Shown here piece by piece: positions 23,671-37,700 of a stretch of DNA of 64,000 nucleotides. The stretch is taken from contig NW_002060948.1 of the NCBI RefSeq assembly GCF_000150275.1, positions 445,066-509,065 on the forward strand, given 5' to 3'. The notes under the pieces are model-generated. The model searched no databases. It saw only the letters and a list, made by a program, of their open reading frames with translations, and was not told where the DNA came from. Each line of letters starts with the position of its first letter. The first letter of the stretch is position 1. Made by a program: the position numbers and the translations under genes. This DNA is from Trichoplax adhaerens (taxonomy: Eukaryota; Placozoa; Uniplacotomia; Trichoplacea; Trichoplacidae).

Positions 23671-26218
23671 ATCAAAACAACAACAACAAGGAAACTAACG
23701 AATACAGAATGAAGTAAAAGAAGCGATTGCGAACAGTCGATGGCGATCGCAAACGACGTGACGCAATGGGTGCAGCGTATTAGAGTGCTAACGAGCCGAG
23801 GGCTCTTGCATCTCGATAGCATCTGCCATAGCCAACAGGTGAAAATAAAAGTTTCCGCTACCTCAACGCGATAGTAAGTTACTCGGCGACGTAAAAGTGT
23901 GATAGCTGAGAACTCTTGAAAATGGAACAATGTACTAGTTGTCTCTGATTCATTTTAGACGTACATACGAATACTGCATCCATCACGCAGGAAAGAAATG
24001 GATATCAATAATGAGACGTTGCTCTTTAAATTGCATAACGCACTGTATTTCTGGATGCTACGCATTCAGTTTTAGGTTCCTCCTACATCACTGGATAGTA
24101 TTATAGTTTACCGTCTAATTGAGCATGGTTGGCTCAAAAGTTATCTGACCTCGGCTATATCTCAACTGTAAGACAACTCATGCAAGATGCGATCACGCGA
24201 ATAAAACGTGAATATACCTGTTGGAATGGCCTGAGTACACGGCATACACATGAACAGTGCTGGTAGATTGATGAACTGTATCTTAATCAAGATAGGCCTT
24301 TCTCCAATCAAAAGACTCCATCTCTTGCTGCACTTTATAAATAGCATGGTTGTAGATTCTCTAAGTGGATACTGTCATTTCCGGTGGTGAATAAAAACCT
24401 ACATTTTAGTGACATTCTTACTTTGAATGTCGTTTCCCATTGGAATCTACTTTTCATCAGAGAACGTGTAAGTTTAGCCAAAATTATAGAAAATAAACTA
24501 ACCAATAACGCTGTTAATATGCGTAGAGTTATATTTTGTTTCTTGAACTTGATCGAATAGACACTATAACTCGAATTCCTTTTTGCTATAAACTATTTTA
24601 CACTTTTTGCAATCGAAAAGTGTTGACGTACTCATTACATAGATAGGTCAATCTATTTTCAAAGCTGTAATAATTGCAATACTTCCAATGAAGCAAAAAT
24701 TTATTGGCTGTATATTGATAACACTCCAACATTGGTTAGCGGTACTCGGTTTAGTACTTCTCTAAATTACGTCGTCTGCAGGCGAGCGCTACACATAGCT
24801 ATAACAAATAAAATGGGTTAAATGAGTAAGTGGGTAAATCGGCAGTGATGACATGGGCTATCGGTTTAAATACACTATGATTAGGGTCGAAATGCTATCC
24901 AAAACAAGATTAAAATAAATATAAAGGAGAATTTACCAACCTGTTACATTCCGCAAAAAATATATTCAGTCCAAACAGCGCACGCCAGTGCTGTATCATA
25001 TACGAATTGTAGGATTGTAAGAAAATGGCGTACTCCAAAGATCGGTGTCACATCTATGTTATTCACCCTAAATTTGTTCTTCTGCAAACTCCTGGTCTTC
25101 ACTTGAATCAACTATCTCATCTTATCGCTGCAAAGTGAGTCATATTTTATAGATCCGCGGACAGTAACGAATTCTCGTGTAAACTCTGAACGTAATTCAG
25201 AATTTAAGGGTATAGTACATACATAGAAGCTTACCCATAGAGGTAATAGAAAATTTTTTATTACCCCTATGCGCTTACCCTAGGCGGAACTGTTAGCCCT
25301 GAAACGGCACGCACATTCGAAAGATAAACATCCAAAGCTAATAGCACTTCTGAAAGTACAACACATTGCATGGTTAAATTTCGGGAAAACTAATGCAATA
25401 GGCACATGAAATTTTAATGTTTAAACATCACTAATTCCATCTTAAATTATCAAGCATTATTTGAAATTCTATGATTAACTATATGCGTGCCATCTGCATT
25501 TTATGCATCTAAGATCTACTAATGCATACGAAAGATGTGAACGGCATATCATAAACCATACAATACAGGACATTGAACCTATACCCAAAATGCTCGAATA
25601 AACAAAACATTAATGTGGTGAGAAATGGTAATCCATCCTAGTTGCTCTACTCAACTATTCTATCTCTTGGCAAAGGTCATATCTGTAGACGCGGTTACTT
25701 GAAAGTCTACCGAAATTTTAACTAGATCTGGAGAAACGTGCTTTGTTATTTTTTCTAGCAATCAGATTCATATAACCCAATAGGATCGAATACTTGTATG
25801 CAGTTAATAGTTCAGCTCCTGCTTGTTACGCGTACTGCAAGTGTTCTGCAAGATCGTTGAAAAACAACGTAAATTTCGTGTCAGTCCGTACGTTTCGAGC
25901 TGTTTTTCCCGTATGCTTGTACGTACAGTAAATTGAAGGCCCGCCCTACAATTTGTTTACAGCTGGCAAAATTTGCAGTTTGTTGCTATTTTTAATCCTT
26001 TCATGTCTTTATCTTTGTAAATGCTGCTTGCGTCGACAAATAGTATAAATTCTTAAATGATTATGTAATTGATATAATCAGCACTTCTTCTCGTCTTATT
26101 TTACTTCTAACACTCGCCGCATTTCATTTCATTCTTCTCGTTGTCCACAATTATTAATTAAGTGCATCAATATCGATATCACAAGAGATTCTCTCCGCAA
26201 TATTTGTATATCACTACG
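23671..26218. other. Intergenic, one possible small open segment
   Basis: Mostly uninformative AT-rich sequence. At 25025-25135 on the plus strand a 37-codon frame begins after AAGAAA: MAYSKDRCHIYVIHPKFVLL and onward to HLIAAK, ending at TGA or at an overlapping GTGAGT donor. No downstream exon was found and no family is recognised. Confidence 0.3.
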
Positions 26219-28649
26219 CTACAACGTAACGTAGTGCCAGTCTGGGATTTCTAAATACTCATCCAGTGTATTAGAATAGAAGAAAGTCCCTGATGGGATT
26301 TTAATTCCATCACGGCTGTAAATTATTATAACGTCACTGTGTGCTCTACTTACATCGCACAAGCAATAGCTAAATATTCCGTCGGTTAATATCGAGATAA
26401 CTTCTTTCTAATCACAAAGACGTTAAACGGGACCGTTAGTTAAAATTTTTCGCAAGCTTATGAATGTCAACAAGCCTATTCTATTAAGTCAGTCAAAATT
26501 AACAGATAAAAGCTTCTGTTGGGTAGAAATAAGTTTTTAAGTACAGTGTTTTAATGGAGATAAGCATTAAAGCAGTCAAAACTCGTAATATTCATTAAAC
26601 ACACGCAGAACACCCAAAAATTTAGATCGTATTTCAAAGTAACACTTTATAAATTTGGTGCAGCAATCTATTCCATAATACAAACGCTAAAGATATACTT
26701 TCGAGGATTTCCAGTGTACAACTGATCTGCAATGGCTTACTGATAATGCATTGATTTGATAAAACGTGTACACTCTAGTTTTAAAAAAGTATGAAGGTAA
26801 TAATAAGAGGTAACTCCAGGATCTTCGATAATTGTGGTGTTATCTAACTGTCTATTATTATTTATAATGGTTATAATATTTTAAGAGATTGCAAAGAAAT
26901 ACTATTAACCATTTGAAGTACTGTAGATATGCAGCTACCTACTCCTCATTCACGTTGAAAATAGCTCACTACGCTACATTAATTGTCAGAAGATTCGTAT
27001 GTTCGACAAATATCTGCTATTACTTAGTAATATCACGAACACATAGCTGACAGCAAAGAGGTAAAAGTACTGTATAGCTGTACATGGTAAATGATTTTTA
27101 TAAAAATCATTAGTCTATGAGATCGTAAGAAGTGTTCTGATGACAACAAAATATAGGAGTACAGTGCATTCAGCAACGCCAATATAACTATTCTTATGTT
27201 GCAAGTTTGAAACGTTTGCTAATGGTTTACCTGACATTATCATATTGTACGATTGTATCAGGGACTTCTCTCTCTCAGAAGTCTCTGATTATATGTACAG
27301 TCTATCACTTACAATCAGCGTTTTATGGAGTAGCATTAGGGATCTTTTCATAAGAAATGAGATACAATGTGTGTGTGTATGTCGATATTTGTTTCATTTC
27401 ACTATCCATATAGATCAAAATAAATTTACGTAACATCATTTGCCAAGCACCGAAATTTTTACTCAATGCATTAATTACGACTGACTGCAAATACGGTTAG
27501 TACCGATGTGACGATGTCATTCTTACTTCATTGAAGAACCTGTAAGTGGTACAAATTGAAATCCTGTAACAATAGTCATAACCGTTTTAATCTTGTACTT
27601 GGGCAGCCTTTGTAAGAATGATATTTCCATTGCTGTCTTAAAGACCATAATTTGTCAATAACTGAAACTTTATCTCAGCGAAAAAGCCTTGGTGAGCTTC
27701 AAATTAGAATATATCAACTTGTGAGCATATACTTTGACCCAGTACGTTCACATATTAGTGCACTGGATAAATTTATTTCACTATAATTTGTCAGTTTTAA
27801 GTGACCGTATATTTATATGTACATATTGATGATGGTATTACATGCTATTGTATTGAATAGATCATGATCAAGCAATTAAAACTAACCTACATATCGCTCT
27901 GTTATATTTTCGTAATTCAAAATCTTCATTAATACTAGCACATGTGTTGACGGTTTTCTAGCTGAAGACGGAGGTCTTTATGCTCTGCATCCCTACGCTT
28001 TGTAAAGCTAGTAGTTCCAGATATCGCATTTGGGACACCAACCAACAACTGTAATTCATCGTGTAAATGCAATGATAGATCAAAAATAATTAAAATATTA
28101 CCTTATGAGTTATTTATAATCCTATATCATTCACGATTACATTATGGATGAATAGACTGACCATGTTCAAGTTGACTACAGACATTACAAACAATACAAC
28201 ATAAATGGTATGGCAGATCAGAAAAAAATCGCAAGTACTTACTTTTTATTCTGTCACCCCATAATAATTGGTAAACTACTGTAAATGTCTGTTTTGCACC
28301 TGCATGTATTAAAAGCGCTATACACTGTATTACTCTTATACTAAATTAAAAATAATTCTACATACCACGTACACTAGCGTCTACTCTTACACACATAAGA
28401 ATTACAGAATTGTGGATTTTCTTACGATTTTATCATGTTAAAACGAAATAGAATCGTATGTATGTGATTACTACTTAGCTAGTACCGTAATAGCGCACAC
28501 CGCATAATGTTTATATATTGTATGTTAGCTTAATAAGATCAGGATAATGTCAGTGGTAACATACAGTATGTGATTAATATAGTAAGGGATGGTACTTTTA
28601 TGCATAGTAAATGAAAGACGATTCCAGTAGATCTACTGTCACCATCCAT
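26219..28649 (-). CDS. Possible eight-exon gene, 143 aa, family uncertain
   Basis: Eight short exons on the minus strand give one continuous frame when spliced: 28649-28643, 28299-28243, 28175-28141, 28048-27952, 27661-27599, 27563-27527, 27269-27231 and 26315-26219. Readable segments are AKQTFTVVYQLLWGDRIK, LLVGVPNAISGTTSFTKRRD, AEHKDLRLQLEN, IDKLWSLRQQWKYHSYKGCP, FQFVPLTGSSM, EVPDTIVQYDNV and RDGIKIPSGTFFYSNTLDEY, then LEIPDWHYVTL and stop. No signal peptide or membrane segment; the middle is helical and charged. The order helix, VPN turn, heptad-like helix faintly recalls Mediator subunit MED30, but the C-terminus does not. Several splice sites (exons 3, 4 and 7) are weak. Exons 2, 5 and 8 look most secure. 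Real gene: fairly likely; exact model: uncertain. Confidence 0.45.
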
Positions 28650-31600
28650 CCTGCGGGGGTGCTTTAACTTTAACCTCAGTGGAACATGTTAGGACACATA
28701 AAAGTTATTTATGGCACAACTCATCCTTTGAGTGCTGAATAATCTATTGCATTATTACGATAATTAATCAACTGTAAATTATGTCCTTTATATAAACTAT
28801 AAAAAAAGGCGTCATCTATACAAGGAATCCATTTTCTTATGGATTGTACTTAGAAAAGCGCATGAGAAATTTTCATCTTACATAAACATTATGCCGTCAA
28901 TAATTACGGATGCAGTGTAATCATAAATTTTCTATACTGTGGTTTAAATCATAGATAGTATAAACTCGTTTTGTTGATATAGTACGTGAAATAGAAGAAA
29001 AGTAATTTTTGTTATTAGCATTGAAGTAACTGAACAATTTACATTTATACAGTACAACAGCAATCGTTATAGTACAGTATGCATGTACATTGTACAGTTA
29101 GTACGCATACGCTACGTGGTAATTAAGTTGTTAAAAGTCATTCACGTAGAACATGTATTAGAACTTGAATTTTTCTTTCGTTTGCTAAATTTTGTTTCCG
29201 TAAAACCTGATTTTATCACTCAAAAACTGTCATTAAACGCTTTCAATTTCTATAACCTAGATACTGTCTGTACTAATAACGCGTTATCATAATGGTGGCA
29301 TACTGTAAGACGTCCAGTACATGCCTGAGCAAGTCTCATGATTCAACAGATGCTTATATTGTGCGTTGTTGAGTGCTATCTTTATGACTGACCTAGATTT
29401 GTAATCTAGAATATATTGGCCGTAGTTGATTATGATCACGAAGAGCATAAAATACAGCAATGCTGTCCGAGCTTCGGCTTACAGCAATGACTATACATTG
29501 ATAGGTACTTCTACAGTTCTACTGAATTAACAATTAAAAGAGTCTAAAGTTTCTTCGTACTATCTACTGCAAGTAGGAGTTAAAATTAATAATATGAAGC
29601 AAATTACAAAGTACTGTACATACCACATTATAATGATTTAAAGGAAAGAAACTATTAAGCAATGCTAAATTCAAGTATAAATTACATAGTAGTTAGGGGA
29701 TGTACGATAATTTTATGATCTAATCTCTCATCTGATTTGAGTATCTATGTACTATATACCTTGGTAAAACAATTGGAAAGCTTTGGATGGAAGTTTAGTG
29801 GGCCCCTAAGTACTGCTTCTTACATTATGGGTACATGTTCCGGAAGACAGTAACATAGATTCACCACAACCAACCAAGGCCGTAAGTTGATATTAGTAAC
29901 CAGTTAGCGTAGCTGCTTTGACAGGTTTACCATATTGACTAAAATGCTATAGGCAAATAGCAGTCTAGCTGTCAGTCTCCTCAAGACGGTTGTATGAATC
30001 GGTACGACTACGACACGCCGACAATATAATACTGTCTGTATATATTTAATTTACACATTACTACTTGAAAGTTAGATTCAATACACAAAATGTCAATGTA
30101 TTATCGTTTACTATGGCGATACTGCTCTATCCAACACGCTACTACACAACGAATTATATCTTGAGAAACAAATAAGCCTTATTGCATTCGTGGTGTCCAA
30201 AATCAATTACTGACTAAAATGACGAGCAAGCGGGCGGAGTTAATACCTATTCTAGTGTGACCTATCTACTTAATTCTTAATTCTAAAGCATTTATAATTT
30301 GTTGTTGTTTCTAAAGTAGGCAATAAGGTGCTACACCACATGAATACTTCTGCTTACGTAAACAGTATGCCTTAAGAAAAATTACTACGCACTTTGCACT
30401 AAAAATGGCCGTAATCTCAAATCACTAATTACATTTGTACGACTTTGTACAAAATATGTTCTGCTTATATAAGTATGCAGAATAAATGCGTAGGTATAGT
30501 ACTATACTGTACAGTACTGTAAAGATATCGTTGATTGTATGCATTAGCTGGGTAGAGTTCCAGAGATATTATGCAAATTTAGCTTTATCAAAAGATTGGA
30601 ATCAGATATTTGAAAACTTCATCAATGATATCAGTACTGTTGTTTACGTCTTATAAATGCGATATAATAACTATAAGTATCTATGCAAAGCAATAAAAGC
30701 TAGCCAAACTGTAATTAATTGCACCTACAGTAGCTGTCCTCCTAGTTCAGCTTGTAAAAGATTGACACTAATAACGTAGAGCAAAATACTGTAGATAAAC
30801 CAGTGCAGCATACTGATGCGGTATTCGCTAAGACCATAATAGATACGTTGATACTAGCAAAATAGCACGGTGCTGAAAATTCGTGTAATTGTTATTTATG
30901 CTTTTAGCATGCCGTAATAATTTATTTAGCTATTTCCCAGCAAAAAGAAAAAATACTGTAAATATAATATATAAATACCGGTATCACGGCGATACTAAAT
31001 GCACAATCTGTGCGATGACTTGTACGGCAATATTGAAAATTTGGGCGTTGGAAGCGTTTGAAGTTGTGTTCAAGACACTGACAAAGTTTGATTCATCCTA
31101 CAGAAATTACAGAAATGTAGCACCTACCTAACTCTAAACATGCACTAACTTGTTACGAAAGCAAATGTAAATTATGAAATAGTTTACGTAAATAATGCCG
31201 ATATAATTGATAAACAGATGAAAAAATATTTTAATAGAATTAGTCAATGTGAAAACTCGAAATTTGGTAGCGAGCTTTACTAAGCTGCTTACGCTGTCCA
31301 ATAATGTAATATAGCTTGACTCCATTTTAAAGTTATCTCTCAAGTAGGAGTTAAGACTGTTGTCATTAGCTCGTTGCTGTACAACATTAATCACAAAACT
31401 GCGAACTACAATTATTAACGCCTACAAGTGTACGGCATAATCCAATTATAGTTTATATAGTTAGTTTGTATAATATTGTAGCGAGCATCTCCACAGAGGA
31501 CGCATTGTACAGTATAGCTACCATTACGTCATGAAAGTCCAATTCTTTGCGATTAGAATTTAGAATCCAGAAATGCAATGGCAAAAGAATGCCAGTCAAA

Positions 31601-34600
31601 TTGCAATAATTATGTCGTGTTGCTGTTGTCACAATGCCAAGTCTCGCGTACATGTTCATGCATGCTTATTTCGAATTGGCCAATGATACGCCAATGCATT
31701 CATTCTTGTAATGGGCGGTACTGCATCACACTAGGTAATATTCAGCATTCTCCGTGTTACTAATAAATAATTCATGATACTCGACCATTGTACATTATAT
31801 TATTACAACGGACGTGAACTCCGTATTCCTGAGCGACAGAGGATACGTGCCCTTGCTAAGCATTCCACCACATTTAACCTGTAGTCCAAAACATTTACAC
31901 CTGCTTCAACTCTGCAAGTGTAGAACCTTGATCTCCTGTATCGGTTTTTATTCTACTGTACTGTACTATGCTGTACAGTACAGTACTGTATGTTTGAATC
32001 ATGCTAATGTGCTGGTACCGGTAGATTAGATCCGTATTGGAGTGGTTGGGGAATCTAAAATGGACACTGTAGAGTGGAGATTGTAGAGAAAGTAGGTCCC
32101 TACTGTTGAGTAAGACTAGTCCAAGAAAGAAAGAAAAATGTGCAGTATTGTACAGTAATGAGTCAATTTATATATGTATCAATACAAGACTAACGTGAGC
32201 CAGTGAACAATGCTGACTGTAAAATAAATGGAGTAATTGGAGTCTCGTTGGAGACTGCAATGTACATATTGACTAAAGCCGGCAGACAGAAGGAGGAACC
32301 TACAAATTTATCAAGATTTCCGACTGTCTTGTTGCCCAATTTCATACGTTTTAGAAGGATGTGAATAATGCATCCAGTAGTATCCAATACTGAATAGGAA
32401 AAGGATGGATGTATTGATGGCGATTGAGTTGATACAGTATTAGCGCTATTAGTTGATCCATTTGCGATTGAATTTTTTTCATGCAATGGTACTAGTACCG
32501 GTACTGGTACCGTTGCAAACAAAGGGCACTAGACTGCAATGGTACTAGTACCATTACGAAATTATACTTGATTTTTCCCATCAATGCTGTTGACTAGCCC
32601 GTGATACTGTATCAAATAAAGAGCAGTAGTCCATAAGCATACTGATACGATGGACACTCAGTCCAGCTGTACTAGGGGACATGCTCAATACTGTACTGTA
32701 CTGTAGAATCTTGGCTGTACAATACTGTGTACTGTACTAGATACAGTACGTCGATTGTAGCGATAAAGTATTGGTCCAATGATAACAATGAAGAAGTGAG
32801 ATAAAACGTTGGTTGGTTGATACGTTGGTTGCTGTGCTGAAGCGACGAAAACGATCGTGACTGTGATGAAGGCTTGCGAGTCAAGTGCATCATTGAATTC
32901 TTAGTCGACAATTGAAAACGTCTTCCATTGCATAAATTCAAAGTAGAGCAGTAACACTGTCTATTTTCTTGTTCTTTTAGCTAGAAAATGTCTTCCATTG
33001 CATAAATTCAAAGTAGAGTAGTAACACTGTCTACTTTCTTGTTCTTTTACCTAGTTGGATTGGATGGAATGAAATAGTTTAAACCACTGGTGAAAACTGA
33101 AAGAAAGAACCATCTAAAAAGAGTCATTGCCATCCTAATGCTTTTCCCTCTTTGGCTTGTGACTGGCCAACTTGCATACCACAACGACACAAGTTGTGAT
33201 ACAACGCTTCAATGATGGTCAAAGGTAATGGACAATTCAATGGTGACACGTTGTAGAATTGACTTTGCAAGCCAACCAAATGTTGTAAATATATTTCAGT
33301 CATCTATCAATGTCCATTGAATAGGATTGGGTTGGGGGATTATGTTGTCCATCTTTGGACTGAAAAGGAACTAGGATATAGATCTCCTGAGTAACTCTAT
33401 CTTTAACGTGATTGTACTCTACTCTACTCTACTCTACAGTCGAAAGAAAGAAGCTTTTTACTCGACTACTTAGTAGGAGTACCAAGTAAGATCGACTATC
33501 CATTTTGAAAGACTAGTCTCTACTAAATTAGACCACCTATTTGGCTACCATTCAAAGAATGTATTGATTGAAATGTCATGAGCGTAAAGCTTTCCTTTGA
33601 CATTACAGTATTATTAATTAAAGCTTATTGATTGTTGATTACTACATTGTCCACTAGAGAATTCTTGACTTCTTTAAAAGTGTTAGAAACTGCAATTTTT
33701 CTTCTATAATTGAATGCTACCTATACACGAGTAATGGAAAGGAATGCACATTTATAAAAGACCAATCATCGTCTATGTATGATTGCACAATTCGCCAAAG
33801 TAGAGGACAATAAATATCGACTTTGCATAAGGATTCATGCTCTGCCTATCCAATGGTCTTATTTTTCTAGTTGTACCTACGTATTCTACTGTAGAGTTGA
33901 GTAACCATGATTTCTCATCGAAATTTTTAGGCAATGGTGTGACTGTAGTGGACTTTACAGTATGCTTTTCCATTCAATAACGACAGTACGGTACTGTATT
34001 GTATTACAACAATTGGCTAGTATATCCATTGGAATAGCAGTACAGTAGTCCGAAAGAAAAGATAAATTAACAATCTTCATCAATATTAGTCCTCTACGGA
34101 TTATTGGTGCGATATGGTTAGACAGTCAGCTACTGGTACCCATCGCAATTTTCTTTTCTTTTCATCTGCTTTATTCGTCATGCCACTCCAACATACTGCT
34201 TTAGTGTAATAGCATGTTGTTACGAATTCTTTGGACAAGCAATGGAAATACTATATCAACGATACCGTACCTGTATTACAATTTCATAGATGTTAATAAC
34301 TGGTAGTAATGAATTCATTTTGTTACTATACTCTACCCATTTCTCGAAATACAAGTATACCTTACCAGTTTTTTTTGTAGTATTACTGTTGTTGATATCT
34401 TCCATCAGACATTTTACTTATGCCTATCTGATAGCATTATTTGTACGTTTGATCAATCTCGTTATTCGCTTCGACCTACTACTGTACATAGTTTACTACT
34501 AATAATAATAGTTATATATTGTAGTAATTGAAAATATGTTTATCGCACAGGGTTTGTATGAATAACAAACTTGCAGAGCACTGTATCATTAACCAATACT

Positions 34601-34792
34601 ACAACATCTATATCTCTCCTTAAGCATTATGTCGTAGATTATTACTAATAAATTTATTCATCCATGATTGTATAATAATAATAATTAATGAAAGTAAATT
34701 CTCATTCGTAGCTGGATATGATACTCCAAATTTCATTACTAATTCTACATTTTTTATTATTCTAGTGAACGACTTCTTTGAATAGATTTAAA
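28650..34792. other. Intergenic, repeats only
   Basis: No supportable gene. About 31.9-34.1 kb has a less AT-rich texture with TACTG/CAGTA patches (31950-31990, 32683-32755), a GTACTAGTAC palindrome pair at about 32484-32556, a 70-bp direct repeat at 32915-33053 and a short TACTC run at 33415-33437. The open frames at 32190-32522 and 32672-32941 on the minus strand resemble no family and overlap these repeats. Confidence 0.45.
32915..33053. repeat. Two-copy 70-bp direct repeat
   Basis: The segment GTCTTCCATTGCATAAATTC and following bases up to TTGTTCTTTTA occurs twice, 70 bases apart, with only a few differences. Confidence 0.85.
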
Positions 34793-37700
34793 ATGAAACG
34801 AAGGTAGGGTTAGAACTAGTTTAACGCGAGACTGATAATTACATATGTAATGCATACTTGCAAAAGTTACATTAACTTTTACCAGTCATATATGATCTGT
34901 TGTATTCTACAATACTTCAGTTTATGTATCAGAGACACTCCTGCAAGTAGCAACACATTGAATATTATTTCTAGTGTAAAAGATCGAAGTAGCTTGCGAC
35001 TGTTGTTGCTAGCGTGCTTATTGCTCTGAAGTAAGATATATTGTATTTATTACTGTACTGTACCATTTGCATGCAAGGCTTTATCAACTCAAAATACAAA
35101 TCATATGACAATTATTACACTACCGTATAACACTTACACAATAGTATCATTAATGTACAGTATAGTGGCTAGGATATAGTCGGTAAAGTTAAGAAATAAA
35201 TAATAAATGTAGTCAAACTTATAATTACAATTTGATCCATATTCTCTCAACGTATAATTCTATACATCGTTATATCTCTTAATATTTTTACTGTATACTC
35301 TATAGAATAATATAATCACTTCTTTATGGAAAATTAAAAACTTTTAAAACTAAATTTGCTATAATTTTTTCCCAACAGCTTCGCGAACACAAGTCATAGC
35401 GACCCGGGTTCGACCAGCAGTGGTAGCCTTAGTGGCAGTGATAGTAATCCTAAAAAATGCAAATATTGCTCTAGTAGCAGCTCTGGTTCTCCTAAGAAGG
35501 AAAGCAACAATGTTTACTATGGAGAATTAGTTGTTATTGGGTTAGTTAATTATTTTCTGGAATTTCGATTTCGTAATTAAGTAATGACTTCACTGGTAAA
35601 AGTATAGTAATGATACCCAGCATTAGTACAATATGCTTATGCTAGTGTTCATTTGTAACCAGTCAAAGTATGTATAACATCTGCCTTAATTAATAATTTT
35701 TATAACTATATTATACTGACCATTACCTTGATATCCCTTCAATCTCTTTTTACACCGTCTTGCATTACGTACGCTTTTAAGCACTCGGTCAGTAATAAAA
35801 TTTTATAAAACATAGTCTGTTATTATACATGTGGCAGTTAGATACAGGGAATCTAAAGAAAGATATTAAAATCTTTATGTAGTATCTACAGTATTTTAAA
35901 ATACAAACTGAACTATAAAATAATAGTTGTACATCGGAACTGATAATACTACTAATAATACTACTAATAATACTAATAATAATACTAATAATAATACTAA
36001 TAATACTATAATAATACTAATAATACTATAATAATACTAATAATGCTACTAATAATACTTTATGCGTTAATTATAGATATAACGGCAAACTGCCAACAGG
36101 TAACTGTGGAAAACTTCGAAGTAAATTTGAATTAAAGAAAAGAAAGATTGCCAATTCTGTTAAAGCTTCTGTGAAGTATACAATAAAAGCTGAAGTTGAT
36201 AAGGTAATACTATACTACCAATCAGGTGTGATTGATTTGTTGGACAATCTCGATTTATACGAGCTCTTGTAACCAAAATTATATCGCAATACTGTGGTTG
36301 TAATAACGCTGCTAACATGGTCGACATAAAATAAATTTATAGAGGATATATGATCGTAGCGTTTATTGTGTCCGATACGGCCATTTTTCTGCGGTGACCT
36401 ACGAATTCGATGAAGACATGGATATGTATCAGGTACGACAATTAATTACTGACGTACTAAAGACATGCAGTTTGATTAATTGACAACAATGGCTGGATTT
36501 TCTCTCAATTGATATGCACTACAGTAAAACTTCAGCTTATCCCACGCAATTGACACTAAAACCTTCACTCTTTAGATTGGTAGAGCTTGCGACGATTTCG
36601 TAGATTTTCAAGTCTTAGATACAGTACCCGGAGCTGAAACGGCTTTAGAACAGACTGCTCTGACACATAGTACGGTATCTCGTTATGCAGCACGTATTGT
36701 ATGTAGTAGACATCCGCCTTATAGAGCCCGTCTTCTAGCTGGAGCTTTTGATCACAATCGGAATATTATTTTAGGCGTAAGTAGCATCTTTAAGAAAACT
36801 TTATTAAACTGTTTAACAATACCTGAATCATTCGTATTGTAGAATGCAACTTGTGCTCAGAAAATTTCTGATAATGCTTGCGATATGGATGGATTTACTA
36901 GAAACGGAGTTTTACTGTTACATCCGAAAAATGGCTTTACTGCAGGTTCGGTTCCTGTTTGGCGTGAAATATCTGTTTGTGGTAAGGTATATAAAATAAA
37001 GGATTCTCGTGGTGTTTATGAATCGGAGCAGCTGAGAACTGAGGTAAGCTTATATAACGTAAATCTAACTTGCTTATTTGAAATAACTACCTTCATTATC
37101 GTTAATATTCATGCACAACATACTCTTCAAGTTATATAATACTGGTATGTTATAATGTTGTAGCTTACAGTCGCAGAGAATATTCACAATGACAGCAACT
37201 ACTGTACATATTTCTAGATGCTAAAAATTCTATTGCTGATAATGATCAATTTAGATAACCAATGAATCGAACATTTTAACTGATGGCTGCTTAATTGATC
37301 TCTGTGGTGTCACTCTAATGTGGCGTTCAGGCTACGGCAAACACGAACCTCCTGTAAATAGTAACTTATTACGAGTTTGACCCAAGTTCAGATAAATTGT
37401 GCTATCATTGTAGCGCTAATATATGGATATATATCTATACGATATTTTTTCGATATAGACAAAGTCCGTCCTTGATCAAGTGAAGCTTCAAATCAGTGAA
37501 ATGCATGATGCACAAGGTTCACAGCCACCTCCTTCTCTTCCTACAGTCTCAGGATCGAAGGTAAGATTATCCACATTACTGCATTTATTTCTGTATTAAT
37601 TCCAACCTATTCATACTATCTGTTACTTCCAAAATACACTAACCTAATTTATTAACTATAATTTCTTTTTCTAGCCCGGTGAAAAGACGATGATGTTTGT

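Noticed and set aside
32190-32522. 110-residue minus-strand open frame as a gene
   Set aside because: Overlaps GTACTAGTAC palindromes, begins with repeat-coded VPVPVLVP, and shows no domain.
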